A stretch of DNA of 64,000 nt, from NCBI GenBank assembly GCA_947450895.1, contig CANFWT010000003.1:19005-83004 (forward strand). The letters run 5' to 3'. Below, one piece after another: positions 18,226-33,238 of the stretch (its first letter is position 1; each line of letters starts with the position of its first letter). The notes under the pieces are model-generated. The model worked only from the letters and a program-made list of their open reading frames with translations. It did not search any database and was not told where the DNA came from. The translations under genes and the position numbers were made by a program. Source of the stretch: Comamonadaceae bacterium. Lineage in GTDB: Bacteria > Pseudomonadota > Gammaproteobacteria > Burkholderiales > Burkholderiaceae_C.

Positions 18226-19908
18226 TCAAGCCCACTGCACCTTGCTGCTATTGGCGTACCAGGCGTCTACCTTGGGTTCGACCACGCTCTCGATGCGGCT
18301 GCGGCGGATTTTCATGGTGGGGGTGAGGCAGCCGTTTTCTATGGACCAGGGGTCTTTGGCCACTACGATCATTTGCAGTTTTTCGTAGTCGGGCACTTGG
18401 GCGTTGATCTGGTCTAGCAGTTGTGCCAACTGCGCCTGCGCGTCCGCGCGGAACGCTGGGTCGCCTTGCTTGGGCCGAAACTCTTCGCCCAGCACCACCA
18501 CCGCATAGGCCGCAGGCTGGCCCAGGCCAGAGACCATGCTGCTCTCAATCAGCGGGTGAATATTGAGCAGGTTCTCAATGGGTGCCGGGGCCACGTACTT
18601 GCCTTTGGAGGTTTTGAACAACTCCTTCAGACGACCCGTCACCTTGAGCTGCCCGTCAGGGCGATTGGAACCCAGGTCACCGGTATGAAAGAAACCGTCC
18701 TCGGTAAAGCACTCGGCGTCCAGGTCCGGACGCTTGTAATAGCCCACCATCTGGCCTGGGGACTTGATCAAAATCTCGCCCTCAGGGCTGATACGGGCTT
18801 GCACGCCTGGGTTGGCAATGCCCACATAGCCGGGCTCGCTGAACGCGGGGGTGGCGCTGTGGGAATAGGCAAAGTCTTCGGTCATGCCCAGGCCTTCTAG
18901 CAGTTGCAGGCCCAGGCTGCGGTACCAGCGGATCAGCTCTGCGGGCAGGGGCGCCGAGCCGCTAAAGGCCAGCTTCGCCTGGTCCAGGCCCAGGGTTGTC
19001 AAAATCTTGCGCGCCACGATTTTGTTGAGGATAGGAATGCGCAGCATGATGGCCAGCTTGCGCGCAGGCATTTTGGAAAACACCCCCTGCTGGAACTTGA
19101 GCCACAGGCGTGGCACCGACACAAACAGCGTGGGCCGCGCGCGCCGCAAGTCGGCGGCAAAAGTGTCCAGCGACTCAGCAAAAAACACATGCACCTGGCC
19201 CACCACAAAGCTATTGCACTCGACTACCGCGCGCTCAAACACATGCGCCAGCGGCAAATACGAGAGCACGCGGTGCTCTTGCCCCGGCGAGATGACGCCG
19301 CCCATGTTTTGCGACACCGACAGCTCGGAGGCGGCGATGATGCGCTCAAAGCTGTGCATCACGCCCTTGGGCTGGCCGGTGGAGCCCGAGGTGTAAATCA
19401 GCATGGCCAGGTCGGTGCCCGCGCGCTGCGGAAAACCGGCCATGGGCGCGGTGCGCGCGGTGATGGCGTCCCAGCTGTCATACGGCGTGGCTGGCGCCAA
19501 GGGGAAGGCGATGCGCGGTATATCCGCGGGAACGCCAGGCTCTTGCTCAGGCCAGGTGTCGAGCTTGCCAACAAACAACAAGCTGGCCTCGCTGTGCTCC
19601 AGCACATAGCGGATGGTGGGCGCCGCCTCGGTGGGGAAGATGGCCACTGTGGTGTAGCCAGCCATCCAAATAGCCAGCTCGGCCATAAAGAAGTGGGCGC
19701 AGTTTTTGGACAAGATGCCAATGCGCGCGCCCGGCGCAAAGCCCAGGCCGTGCAAGTGGGTGGCCATGCGCCGCGCCTGTTCCATGGTCTGGCCCCAGGT
19801 GTAATCCACCACCTTGCCCTGGCCCACCGGCTGGGTGAGGTAGACCTGGTTGGCCAGGTTTTTTTCGTGCTCGTAGATGTAGTCCAGCAGCCGCTTGGGG
19901 TTTGTCAT
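18226..19908 (-). CDS. AMP-dependent long-chain acyl-CoA synthetase (FAA1-type)
   Basis: A 560-aa adenylate-forming enzyme. The ATP-binding P-loop IYTSGSTGQPKG lies near residue 170. A later region matches the hinge and A8 motifs (HTGDLGSNRPDGQLKVTGR, LKELFKTSKGKYVAPAPIEN), and the closing basic residue region is CLTPTMKIRR. It activates fatty or related acids to CoA esters. AAGGAGA lies upstream of the ATG. It is the last gene of a minus-strand operon after fadH and an SDR, which fits degradation of an unusual lipid. Confidence 0.9.
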   Translation of the reverse strand: MTNPKRLLDYIYEHEKNLANQVYLTQPVGQGKVVDYTWGQTMEQARRMATHLHGLGFAPGARIGILSKNCAHFFMAELAIWMAGYTTVAIFPTEAAPTIRYVLEHSEASLLFVGKLDTWPEQEPGVPADIPRIAFPLAPATPYDSWDAITARTAPMAGFPQRAGTDLAMLIYTSGSTGQPKGVMHSFERIIAASELSVSQNMGGVISPGQEHRVLSYLPLAHVFERAVVECNSFVVGQVHVFFAESLDTFAADLRRARPTLFVSVPRLWLKFQQGVFSKMPARKLAIMLRIPILNKIVARKILTTLGLDQAKLAFSGSAPLPAELIRWYRSLGLQLLEGLGMTEDFAYSHSATPAFSEPGYVGIANPGVQARISPEGEILIKSPGQMVGYYKRPDLDAECFTEDGFFHTGDLGSNRPDGQLKVTGRLKELFKTSKGKYVAPAPIENLLNIHPLIESSMVSGLGQPAAYAVVVLGEEFRPKQGDPAFRADAQAQLAQLLDQINAQVPDYEKLQMIVVAKDPWSIENGCLTPTMKIRRSRIESVVEPKVDAWYANSSKVQWA

Positions 19909-20049
19909 GAAAGTGTCTCCTTGGGTTTTATAGGGGGTTAATTGCAGGCATTAGGCGCAGGCCATGGGGTTGACGAGTAGCTGCCAGCGCCGCGGCAAGC
20001 CTTTACGAAAAAACCTTCATGGCGGGCTGGCTGCGCACCTTGGTGAACG

Positions 20050-20859
20050 TCAGGCCGTGCCGACCACGCCGCCATCGCAGGCAATGGTCTGGCCCACCAC
20101 GTATTCCCCTGCCCGCGAGCACAGGAATATAGCCAGCCCGGCGATGTCTTGGGCAGTACCCACACGCCCGCTGGGATTGCGTTGGCCCACCGTATCCCAG
20201 TCCACGCCATCGGTGGCGCCGCCAAAGCCCACGCCGGTGCTCAGCATCCAGGTAGGAAAAGGACCGGGCGCGATGGCGTTGAAAAGAATACGTTCTTTGG
20301 TAAGGTGCGTCGCCATAAACCGGGTCAGATGGTGCACAGCCGCCTTCGATGCGCCATAGGAGAACGCATCAAAGGACGAGCTTTTGAGCCCATCAATCGA
20401 GCCAATGTTGATCACCCGTGCAGGGCTCTCGCCCTGCCCCGCCGCGCGCAAGAGCGGCAGCAGCTTTTGCGTCAAAAAGAACACGCCTTTGACGTTGGTG
20501 TCCATCACCTTGTCCCAGCCCACTTCGGGAAACTGGTCCAGCGGCGCGCCCCAGGAGGCCCCCGCGTTATTCACCAAAATATCGAGTTTGGCCTCGCGCT
20601 GGGCCAGTTGGGCCGCCAAGCTTTCCACGCCTGCCAGGGTGGACAGGTCGGCGGGCAAGGCGATGCACTCGCCGCCGTAGGCGGCGCTCAGGCGCTGGGC
20701 CGTGGCCTCGCAGGCATCCGCCTTGCGCGACGAGATATACACCTTAGCGCCCTGCGACAAAAAGCCCGCGGCAATCATCTCGCCAATGCCGCGCGAGCCG
20801 CCGGTCACCAAGGCGGTTTTGCCTTGGATAGAAAAGAGATTCGAAAAATTGAGGGTCAT
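20050..20859 (-). CDS. Short-chain dehydrogenase/reductase (SDR)
   Basis: A 269-aa classical SDR: cofactor motif VTGGSRGIGEM near residue 18, NNAG near 93, catalytic Ser in INIGSIDG and YGASK (Tyr/Lys) further on. Likely oxidises or reduces a hydroxyl/keto group on a CoA ester or free intermediate. It lies 20 nt downstream of fadH and upstream of the acyl-CoA ligase in one operon. No strong ribosome binding site is visible before the ATG, so translation may be coupled. Confidence 0.9.
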   Translation of the reverse strand: MTLNFSNLFSIQGKTALVTGGSRGIGEMIAAGFLSQGAKVYISSRKADACEATAQRLSAAYGGECIALPADLSTLAGVESLAAQLAQREAKLDILVNNAGASWGAPLDQFPEVGWDKVMDTNVKGVFFLTQKLLPLLRAAGQGESPARVINIGSIDGLKSSSFDAFSYGASKAAVHHLTRFMATHLTKERILFNAIAPGPFPTWMLSTGVGFGGATDGVDWDTVGQRNPSGRVGTAQDIAGLAIFLCSRAGEYVVGQTIACDGGVVGTA

Positions 20860-20879
20860 GGTAGGTCGGTGGTAAAAAA

Positions 20880-23060
<2,181 letters not shown>

Positions 23061-23168
23061 CTAAGGCCCTTGTGTGGCGGCGCAAAACCAGCGCACAGAG
23101 GCGGCATGGCCCGCGCCGCCCGCCAAGTTAGGATGCTTGCTACCGATCAACGCACCCTACAAATCCCC

Positions 23169-24287
<1,119 letters not shown>

Positions 24288-24329
24288 GTCAGAACACCGG
24301 GGAACCGGGCGCTCCCATCGCGAGGCGCT

Positions 24330-25316
24330 TCAATCGCCGTGTTGGTCTTCCTGCGCATCGCGCTCGGCACGCGTGGCCGGGCGGGCAATTTTTTTCAACC
24401 GCACCAGGCGCGCGTGCTCGATGTCGTCTTTCTTGATCTGGCGCTCGGCGTCGATCTTTTGCCCCACCGCCAACCATTGGGAAAATTCGTCGGGCGTCTC
24501 CAGCGTCAGGCGCCCCAGACTGCCCGCGCGAAAGTCGTAAATCGCAATCTCCGCCGCTTTTTGCAGGTTGATGCGCCCGCCCGACTGCAAAGCACCGCGC
24601 TTTTTGCCAATGGCGGCCAGTACTTCTTCGTCGCTCATGCTGGAGACGCCTTCGATCTTGTAGCGCGCCTCCACCTCGTGCGGGTAATGCTGGCGCAGGT
24701 AGTCCAGCAGCTCCAGCGCCACTTCTTCTTCGTTAAACGCATTGCGCCCGATGGCGCCACTGGCGGCCAAGTTGTAGCCGCTCTTGGCCACGATGATGCG
24801 CGGCCACAGCACGCCGGGGGTGTCGTAGAGGTAAAAGTCGTCGGCAATGGTGATGCGCTGCTCGATTTTGGTGACCCCCGCCTCGTCGCCGGTTTTGGCC
24901 GAGCGCTTGCCCTTGAGGGTGTTGATCAGCGTGGACTTGCCCACATTGGGAATGCCGCAAATCAGCACCCGCATCGGTTTGGCCATGCCGCCGCGCTTGG
25001 GCGCCAGGGTGTGGCAGGCCGCCACCAGTGCGCGCGCAGGGGTGGACATGCTGGCATCCAGCCCCAAAGCCTGCACGCCCGGCTGGGCCTTGTAGTGCTC
25101 CAGCCAGAGCGCGGTGCGCGCCGGGTCGGCCAGGTCTTGCTTGTTGAGCACCTTGAGCGTGGGCTTGGCGCTGGTGATGTCGGCCAGCATGGGGTTGGCG
25201 CTGGAGCCGGGCAGACGTGCGTCGAGCAGCTCGATGACTACGTCAATGTCTTTGATGCGCTCGCCAATGGCTTTGCGCGTGAGGTGCATGTGGCCGGGAA
25301 ACCATTGGATGGCCAT
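24330..25316 (-). CDS. rbgA: Ribosome biogenesis GTPase RbgA/YlqF family
   Basis: A 328-aa circularly permuted GTPase. The G4 motif (LNKQDLAD) precedes G1 (CGIPNVGKSTLIN) and G3 (YLYDTPGVLWP), the hallmark of the YlqF/RbgA group that acts in large-subunit maturation. The N-terminal MAIQWFPGHMHLTRKAI is typical. An ANTAR-like helical C-terminal domain follows. It is downstream of gshA in the same direction, separated by 81 bp containing a stable hairpin. Confidence 0.93.
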   Translation of the reverse strand: MAIQWFPGHMHLTRKAIGERIKDIDVVIELLDARLPGSSANPMLADITSAKPTLKVLNKQDLADPARTALWLEHYKAQPGVQALGLDASMSTPARALVAACHTLAPKRGGMAKPMRVLICGIPNVGKSTLINTLKGKRSAKTGDEAGVTKIEQRITIADDFYLYDTPGVLWPRIIVAKSGYNLAASGAIGRNAFNEEEVALELLDYLRQHYPHEVEARYKIEGVSSMSDEEVLAAIGKKRGALQSGGRINLQKAAEIAIYDFRAGSLGRLTLETPDEFSQWLAVGQKIDAERQIKKDDIEHARLVRLKKIARPATRAERDAQEDQHGD

Positions 25317-25363
25317 GTTCTTATTCTTTCGCTGCTTGTATTGGGCCCCCGATTGTCCGGCAG

Positions 25364-25383
25364 TTCGGGCCCAGCGGCCCGAA
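25364..25383 (-). other. Intercistronic 8-bp hairpin between gshA and rbgA
   Basis: TTCGGGCC, a 4-nt loop and GGCCCGAA form a perfect 8-bp stem in the gshA-rbgA gap. No U-run follows, so it is more likely an mRNA-stabilising or processing element than an intrinsic terminator. Confidence 0.5.
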
Positions 25384-25397
25384 GATGCCCACTGGCA

Positions 25398-26930
25398 CTA
25401 GGCGCGTGTGGAGGGCTGCCCGAGGCGCTGGGGCGACAGGTACTGTTCCAGGTAGCGGTCAAAGGGAAGGCTGTCGGCCTGCTCCGTGTCACGCTGCGCC
25501 CGGCGCGAGGCCTCGGCCAGTTGCGCAAAGTGCGCCAGCGCGTGGGGTGCCAGCGGACTGGCCAACTCTTGCGCCTTGGTCTGCGCCGAATACCCTTTGG
25601 CAAAGGCGGAAAACGATCCGCCAAAGTCTTGCGACATGGCGCGCAAGACGCGCGCCGAGGGCAGCGTGTCGGGGTTTTGCAGGGCGTGCTCGGCATGCAC
25701 AACGGCGTCAAGGTAGTCGGTGCCGCCATGCGCAGCGTCCAAGGCCTGCGCCAGGGGTGCAAACGAGCGCACCAGTTCCTGGCCCCAGTCGGTCAGGGTC
25801 ACGGTGGCATCGCCACGCTCCAAGCGCAAGCCCGGTTCACGCCCGCGTTCGGCCACGCACTGCTGGTTGCGCGCCATGGCAGCAATTTCCTGGGGCGAGT
25901 CATCCGGACTGGGCTGGCTCAGGCAATGCAGCAAGAACACGTCCAAAAAGCGCAAAGTGCGGGGATTGATTCCGACCGGCTCGAACGGGTCCAGGTCCAT
26001 CAGGCGCACCTCGACGTACTCCACGCCCCGCTCACGCAGCGCGTGCAAGGGACGCTCCCCCTGAAAGATCACCCGCTTGGGCCGGATGGTGCCGTAGAAC
26101 TCGTTCTCGATTTGGAGCAAGCTGGTGGTGAGCTGCCGAAAGTGGCCGTCAGGCGCGCGCACGCCAATGGCTTGGTAAGGCGCATAGGGCACGGTCAGCG
26201 CCTGGTGCAAGGAACTGGCGTAGCCCTCCAGGCTGTTGTAGCTCACCGCCAGCGCGCTTTGGGCGTCGCTTTGGTAACCCAGGCGGCCCATGCGCAGCGA
26301 GGTGGCGTAGGGCAAACCCATGGTGCCCGGATGCAGCTCTTGCAGCGAATGGCTGCGCCCCGCCACAAACGAGTCGCACACCGCAGGCGAAGCGCCAAAC
26401 AGGTAGAGCAACAAAAACGCGTGGCGGCGGAAGTTGCGGATCAGTCCGAAATAGGCCTGGCTCGACACGTCGGGCAAGGACCAGTTGTAGTGAATGCCAG
26501 AGATGGTTTGCATGCGCCGCCCGTAGCGGTAGCCCAGGCCACTGCGGTACACGGTCTTTGCCAGTCCGACATTGGAGCTGCCGTACTGGCCCAGGGGAAT
26601 CGCGTCGTCGGCGGGCAGCTTGCAAGGCATGCTCGACACCCACAACATTTCGTCGCCCATGGATTGCAGGGTGAACTTTTGCACCTCGCGCAACTCGTCG
26701 ATGCACGCCTGCACGCCCGCGTGCACTCCGGTAATGAGTTCGACCTGCGACTCGCTGAAATCGGTGGTGATATGCGGGTGGGTCAGCGCAGAACCGAGCT
26801 CCGCAGGGTGCGGGCTCATGGCCAGCGAACCGTCAGGCTTGCAGCGCAGACTTTCTTTTTCTATACCCCGACGAATGCCGCGCAATTGCTGCGTATTCAT
26901 ACCGCCCAAGGCGGGTTTGCGTTCAATCAT
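25398..26930 (-). CDS. gshA: Glutamate-cysteine ligase
   Basis: ATP-dependent ligation of Glu and Cys, the first step of glutathione synthesis. About 510 aa, close to the E. coli class (518 aa), with the characteristic N-terminal RGIRRGIEKESLR, TTDFSESQVELITG, GLGYRYGRRMQTISGIHYNW and EVRLMDLDPFEPVGI segments. The start at 26930 (MIERKPALGG) is preferred over 27017; a start at 26900 (MNTQQLRG) is also possible. Its product links to the nearby glutathione users (GST, FrmA, GloA) in function though not in one operon. Confidence 0.94.
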   Translation of the reverse strand: MIERKPALGGMNTQQLRGIRRGIEKESLRCKPDGSLAMSPHPAELGSALTHPHITTDFSESQVELITGVHAGVQACIDELREVQKFTLQSMGDEMLWVSSMPCKLPADDAIPLGQYGSSNVGLAKTVYRSGLGYRYGRRMQTISGIHYNWSLPDVSSQAYFGLIRNFRRHAFLLLYLFGASPAVCDSFVAGRSHSLQELHPGTMGLPYATSLRMGRLGYQSDAQSALAVSYNSLEGYASSLHQALTVPYAPYQAIGVRAPDGHFRQLTTSLLQIENEFYGTIRPKRVIFQGERPLHALRERGVEYVEVRLMDLDPFEPVGINPRTLRFLDVFLLHCLSQPSPDDSPQEIAAMARNQQCVAERGREPGLRLERGDATVTLTDWGQELVRSFAPLAQALDAAHGGTDYLDAVVHAEHALQNPDTLPSARVLRAMSQDFGGSFSAFAKGYSAQTKAQELASPLAPHALAHFAQLAEASRRAQRDTEQADSLPFDRYLEQYLSPQRLGQPSTRA

Positions 26931-27040
26931 GCCAACAGGCCCTCGTGTTCCATCCAACGGCTTTGACGGTAGCACAACCTCGTGTACGTCGGGTGGTAGC
27001 AGGCTATTGCAATCCACCGAAGCCGCCGCCTTCTAAGGCC

Positions 27041-27949
27041 TTATGACAAATGCTGGCTGGCGCGCCCAATTTCAAGTGCCCCTTGGGCGGCGCCGCTGGC
27101 GGGCACGCTTGCGCCGCTGCCGTCCACCACCGTAGCCAAGGCAGCGTGCAGTTGCTCGGGCGCGTCGCCATCCAGGCCAATCCAGCTGCCTTGAGTCAGC
27201 GTAATTTGCGCTGCCTCCACGCTTCCTGCGCCAGCGCACAAAGTAGTGCGGTTCGGCGCATCCTGGCCCACCAGCACCAGCATCGCGGGTACGACAGCCT
27301 CGGGCTTGAGAGCGGCCAGCACCTGAGGTGGCATCAGGTCTTCGGTCATGCGGGTGGCCGCCGTAGGCGCCAGGCAATTGACGTGAATATGGTGCTTGGC
27401 GCCTTCAATCGACAGGGTTTGCATCAGGCCCACCAGCGCCATTTTGGCCGCGCCGTAGTTGCTTTGGCCAAAGTTGCCATACAAGCCGCTGCTCGATGTG
27501 GTCATGAGAATACGCCCGTATTTTTGCGCCACCATGTGTGGCCACACGGCCTTGGTGCAATGCACCGCGCCCATCAGGTGCACTTCCATGACCATGCGAA
27601 AGTCGTCCAGTTCCATCTTGGCAAAGCTTTTGTCCCGCAGGATGCCGGCGTTGTTGACCAAAATATCGACACGGCCCCAAGCGTCTACCGCCTGTTGCAC
27701 CATGGCTTGCACTGCGGCGTAGTCCGTGACGGACGCGCCATTGGCCATTGCAACGCCGCCGGCGGCCTCGATTTCGGCCACCACGGCCTGCGCAGCGGAC
27801 ACCGAGCCGCCGGAGCCGTCACGCGCGCCGCCCAAGTCATTGACCACCACCTTGGCGCCGCGCGCTGCCAGCGCCAAGGCGTGAAGCCGTCCGAGGCCAC
27901 CGCCAGCGCCGGTCACAATGGCTACACGGTTTTTGAAGTCCAAGACCAT
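27041..27949 (-). CDS. SDR, multifunctional-enzyme-2-like 3-hydroxyacyl-CoA dehydrogenase type
   Basis: A 302-aa SDR with VTGAGGGLGRLHALALAARG at the N-terminus, NDLGGARDGSGG (the insertion typical of peroxisomal MFE-2-type hydroxyacyl-CoA dehydrogenases), NNAGILRDKSF, the active-site TSSSGLYGNFGQSNYGAAK and an extended C-terminus. Probably oxidises 3-hydroxyacyl-CoA or a steroid-like substrate. The ATG at 27949 has GGGAGAG upstream. It lies upstream of gshA with about 110 bp between and is divergent from the NUDIX gene. Confidence 0.88.
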   Translation of the reverse strand: MVLDFKNRVAIVTGAGGGLGRLHALALAARGAKVVVNDLGGARDGSGGSVSAAQAVVAEIEAAGGVAMANGASVTDYAAVQAMVQQAVDAWGRVDILVNNAGILRDKSFAKMELDDFRMVMEVHLMGAVHCTKAVWPHMVAQKYGRILMTTSSSGLYGNFGQSNYGAAKMALVGLMQTLSIEGAKHHIHVNCLAPTAATRMTEDLMPPQVLAALKPEAVVPAMLVLVGQDAPNRTTLCAGAGSVEAAQITLTQGSWIGLDGDAPEQLHAALATVVDGSGASVPASGAAQGALEIGRASQHLS

Positions 27950-28049
27950 AAAATTCTCTCCCAAGGTTGCCTGGGGCCGTTGCAGCCCACAAAAATGACG
28001 CTGACTCTACTGCACAGCGTCCCGCAACGTTTCTAACACCGCAACGAAT

Positions 28050-28919
28050 GTGACACCCATGGAACTCAACTCCGACATCCCCACCCAGCCCCCGCGCGAC
28101 GCGGCTACCGTGGTCCTTCTGCGCGACGGCGCGCACGGTCTGGAGGTGTTTTTGGTCAAGCGCCACGGCCTGTCCGACGTGCTGGGCGGCGCCTATGTGT
28201 TTCCAGGTGGCAAGCTCGACGCCGCAGACTGCGAGGCAGCGCACCACGCCCACTTTGACCGCGCACCCCAGGCCTTGCACGCATCCCTGGGCGAAAGCGA
28301 GACCGACCAGGCCACCGCCTGCGGCCTGTTTGTGGCCGCAGTGCGCGAAACGTTCGAAGAGTCCGGCGTCTTGCTTGCGGCAGCCACCGGGCCCAACGGC
28401 GCACAGCCTTTGGCCAGTCACGAGTTTCACGCCCGCCTGGCCGCACAACAACTGCGCCTGCACACCAGCGCCGTGCAACCCTGGACGCGCTGGATCACCC
28501 CGCGCATGCCCTCGGTCACCAACAAGCGCTTTGACACACGGTTTTTTATCGCGGCCATGCCCCCGGACCAGTTGGCGGCACATGACAACGTGGAGACCAC
28601 CCAAAGCGCGTGGCTGGCGCCGCGTACGGCGCTTGCGCAGTACTGGAGCCGGGAGATTGAACTGGCTCCTCCCCAAATCATGAGCCTGGCGCATTTATCG
28701 CGCCACGCCACGGTAGCCAGTGCGCTGGCCGAGGCGGCAAGCCGCCCACCACCAGTCATCATGCCCGAGGCCTTCAACGAGGCTGGGGAGCGGGTCATCT
28801 GCTACCCCGGTGATCCGCGGCATTCGGTGGCTAAGCGCGCCCTGCCAGGCCCCTCCCGCATCTTTTGGCGCAACAAGCGCTTCGAGGCTGACGGCGGGTT
28901 TGACGCACTTTTCGCCTAG
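28050..28919 (+). CDS. NUDIX hydrolase
   Basis: About 286-289 aa. The N-terminal part begins the NUDIX fold (AATVVLLRDGAHGLEVFLVK, GGAYVFPGGKLD) and carries a Nudix-box-like FVAAVRETFEESGVLLA. The glycine-rich start and the RExxEE core are separated by an insertion, as in the RNase/NUDT19-like subgroup. NUDT19-type enzymes hydrolyse CoA or acyl-CoA, which would suit the lipid context, but that is inference. It starts at GTG 28050 or ATG 28059. Confidence 0.82.
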   Translation: MTPMELNSDIPTQPPRDAATVVLLRDGAHGLEVFLVKRHGLSDVLGGAYVFPGGKLDAADCEAAHHAHFDRAPQALHASLGESETDQATACGLFVAAVRETFEESGVLLAAATGPNGAQPLASHEFHARLAAQQLRLHTSAVQPWTRWITPRMPSVTNKRFDTRFFIAAMPPDQLAAHDNVETTQSAWLAPRTALAQYWSREIELAPPQIMSLAHLSRHATVASALAEAASRPPPVIMPEAFNEAGERVICYPGDPRHSVAKRALPGPSRIFWRNKRFEADGGFDALFA

Positions 28920-28932
28920 CGTACCTTGGCGC

Positions 28933-30513
28933 CTAAGCCGCCACCGGTGTACGAATCAAGTGGTCAAAAGCGCTGAGTGCGGCCTTGGAGCCGTCGCCCG
29001 CAGCAATGACGATTTGCTTGAAAGGCACCGTCGTGCAGTCCCCGGCCGCGAAAACGCCAGGCACATTGGTATGACCTTTGGCGTCCACCACGATTTCGCC
29101 GAATTTGCTCAGTTCGACCGTGCCCTTGAGCCACTCAGTATTGGGCACCAAGCCGATTTGCACGAACACGCCCTCCAGGGCTTCGTGGTGCTCTGCGCCG
29201 GTGGCGCGGTCCTTAAAGCGCAGGCCGTTGACTTTTCCCTCGGCCCCCGTAACTTCGGTCGTCTGGGCGTTGGTGTGAATGGACACGTTGGACAGGCTTT
29301 TCAGCTTGTTGACCAAGACCGCGTCTGCCTTAAGCTGGTCGGCAAACTCCACGAGCGTCACATGGGAAACGATGCCAGCGAGGTCAATGGCCGCTTCCAC
29401 ACCTGAGTTGCCGCCGCCAATGACGGCAGTGCGTTTGCCTTTGAACAAGGGGCCGTCACAGTGGGGGCAGTAGGCCACGCCTTTGTTTTTGTAGGTTTCT
29501 TCCCCCGGCACATTGACGTTGCGCCAGCGCGCGCCTGTGGACAGAATGACCGTCTTGGCCTTTAGGCTGCCGCCGTTGGCCATCACGACCTCGGTCAGGC
29601 CGCCTGGCTCGGCGGCTGGCACCAGCTTGGTCGCTTCTTGGAGGTTCATGATCTCCACGCCATAAGCGCGGGTCTGGGCTTCGAGGGCAGCGGCAAACTT
29701 CGGGCCATCGGTTTCCAGCACAGAGATGTAGTTTTCAATCGCCAAGGTGTCGTTCACCTGGCCACCAAAGCGTGCAGCAGCAATACCCACGCGAATGCCC
29801 TTGCGCGCCGCATACACGGCGGCCGCAGCACCGGCCGGACCGCCGCCGATGATGAGCACGTCATACGGGTCTTTGGCCGACAACTTGGCTGCGTCCTTGT
29901 CGGCAGCGCCAGTATCGAGCTTGGCCACAATTTCTTCTACCAGCATGCGGCCATTGCCAAACAAAGCGCCGTTGAGGTAAATGCTGGGCACGGCCATGAT
30001 TTCGCGGTCGTTGACCTCCTGCTGGAAGGCGCCGCCTTCAATGACTGTGGTCTTGACCCGGGGGTTCTGGATCGCCATCAGGCTCAGCGCCTGCACGACG
30101 TCGGGGCAGTTGTGGCAGGTCAGGCTCATGTAGACCTCGAACTTGAAGTCCTCACCCGCTGCGGGACGCAAGGCCTTAATCTGGTCAATCACATCCTGCT
30201 CTACCTTAGGCGGGTGGCCGCCGGTCCACAACAAGGCCAGCACTAGCGAGGTGAATTCATGGCCTAAGGGCAACCCGGCAAAGCGCAGGCTGGTGTCTGC
30301 GCCCACGCGCCGGAGCGAAAAAGAGGGCTTGCGCGCGTCCTGGCCGTCGTAGCGCACGGAAATTTTGTCACTGCGCAGGCTTTGGATCGTCTGCAGAAGT
30401 TCGCGCATCTCGGTGGAGTTGCTGTCATCACCCAACGACGCCACGATCTCCATCGGGAGCGTCACGCGTTCGAGGTAAGCCGCGAGCTGGGATTGGAGGG
30501 CGTCGTCAAGCAT
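28933..30513 (-). CDS. ahpF: Alkyl hydroperoxide reductase subunit F
   Basis: A 526-aa flavoprotein disulfide reductase that recharges AhpC. Its N-terminal double-thioredoxin domain has [11 protein letters not shown] near residue 128, followed by FAD ([19 protein letters not shown]) and NADH ([17 protein letters not shown]) domains with the redox-active [19 protein letters not shown] precedes the ATG. It follows ahpC in the same direction after a hairpin with a U-run, so AhpF is probably made at lower levels than AhpC. Confidence 0.96.
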   Translation of the reverse strand: MLDDALQSQLAAYLERVTLPMEIVASLGDDSNSTEMRELLQTIQSLRSDKISVRYDGQDARKPSFSLRRVGADTSLRFAGLPLGHEFTSLVLALLWTGGHPPKVEQDVIDQIKALRPAAGEDFKFEVYMSLTCHNCPDVVQALSLMAIQNPRVKTTVIEGGAFQQEVNDREIMAVPSIYLNGALFGNGRMLVEEIVAKLDTGAADKDAAKLSAKDPYDVLIIGGGPAGAAAAVYAARKGIRVGIAAARFGGQVNDTLAIENYISVLETDGPKFAAALEAQTRAYGVEIMNLQEATKLVPAAEPGGLTEVVMANGGSLKAKTVILSTGARWRNVNVPGEETYKNKGVAYCPHCDGPLFKGKRTAVIGGGNSGVEAAIDLAGIVSHVTLVEFADQLKADAVLVNKLKSLSNVSIHTNAQTTEVTGAEGKVNGLRFKDRATGAEHHEALEGVFVQIGLVPNTEWLKGTVELSKFGEIVVDAKGHTNVPGVFAAGDCTTVPFKQIVIAAGDGSKAALSAFDHLIRTPVAA

Positions 30514-30581
30514 GGTGGTTCCTTTGAATATAGGGGGCGGCGTCTGATGAAAATCGCGTGCAGACGACGCGGGTTAAAGGC

Positions 30582-30630
30582 AAAAAAAAGCCGGACGGCC
30601 CGCTGCGCATGCAGCAAGACGCGGTCCGGC
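30582..30630 (-). terminator. Terminator between ahpC and ahpF
   Basis: On the minus strand GCCGGAC (30630-30624) pairs with GTCCGGC (30596-30590) and is followed by eight U residues. The inner part contains further pairing around GCTGCATGCGCAGC. It probably causes partial termination after ahpC. Confidence 0.8.
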
Positions 30631-30671
30631 AGGCGAGCGCACCAGGCGCTCTGCCGTTCACAGCCCGTGGC

Positions 30672-31235
30672 TTAGATCTTGCCAACCAGGTCCAGCGATG
30701 GGGTGATGGTCTTGGCGCCTTCGTTCCACTTGGCGGGGCACACTTGGCCGGGGTGGGCGGCGGTGTACTGGGCGGCTTTGAGCTTGCGCAGGGTTTCCTT
30801 GACATCACGGGCGATTTCGTTGGAATGCACTTCCATGGTCTTGATGTGACCTTCGGGGTTGATGATGAAGGTACCGCGCAATGCCAAGCCTTCTTCGTCG
30901 ATATGCACGTCAAACGCACGGGTCAGGGCGTGCGTAGGGTCACCGATCAGGGCGAACTGGGCCTTGCCAACGGCGGGGGACGTTTCGTGCCACACCTTGT
31001 GCGCGAAATGGGTGTCGGTAGTCACGATGTAGACGTCGGCGCCCACTTTTTGGAATTCAGCGTAGTTGTCGGCTGCGTCTTCGACTTCGGTAGGGCAGTT
31101 GAAGGTGAACGCTGCTGGCATGAAGATGAACACGTTCCACTTGCCCTTGATGGACTCGTTGGTGACGGTAACAAATTTGCCGTTGTGGAAGGCTTCGTTT
31201 TTGAAGGCCTGGACAGGGGTGTTGATCAATGACAT
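30672..31235 (-). CDS. ahpC: Alkyl hydroperoxide reductase subunit C (peroxiredoxin)
   Basis: A 187-aa typical 2-Cys peroxiredoxin, the same length as the E. coli protein. Peroxidatic Cys in FTFNCPTEVED, resolving Cys in HPGQVCPAKW and the C-terminal PSLDLVGKI are all present. Reduces H2O2, alkyl peroxides and peroxynitrite using AhpF. The start at 31235 (MSLINTPVQAFKN) has AGAGGAAA upstream. A TAAAAT sequence about 45 bp upstream could be a -10 box, and inverted ATTG/CAAT elements further up may be an OxyR site, but neither is strong. Confidence 0.97.
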   Translation of the reverse strand: MSLINTPVQAFKNEAFHNGKFVTVTNESIKGKWNVFIFMPAAFTFNCPTEVEDAADNYAEFQKVGADVYIVTTDTHFAHKVWHETSPAVGKAQFALIGDPTHALTRAFDVHIDEEGLALRGTFIINPEGHIKTMEVHSNEIARDVKETLRKLKAAQYTAAHPGQVCPAKWNEGAKTITPSLDLVGKI

Positions 31236-31438
31236 GGTAATTTCCTCTAGGTGTTGAAGTTCAACAGGTGAACGGACAAATTTTAGGGTGCTCAGCACAT
31301 TCATTGGGTTGATTGAGTCAATCATCCTGATTGCCAAAGGCTATTTGCAATTCACAAATCTTTGTCAGCGCGAAGGCGTGTTGTGCTTGCTTGGCCAGGA
31401 GTCGCTCAGCCACTCACGGAGGAACTCGCGTCCCCACA

Positions 31439-33234
<1,796 letters not shown>

Positions 33235-33238
<4 letters not shown>

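Noticed and set aside
24339..26966. An 875-codon open frame on the plus strand over rbgA and gshA
   Set aside because: It lies antisense to two confident enzyme genes, and its translation is His/Gly/Gln-rich low-complexity text typical of GC-rich shadow frames.
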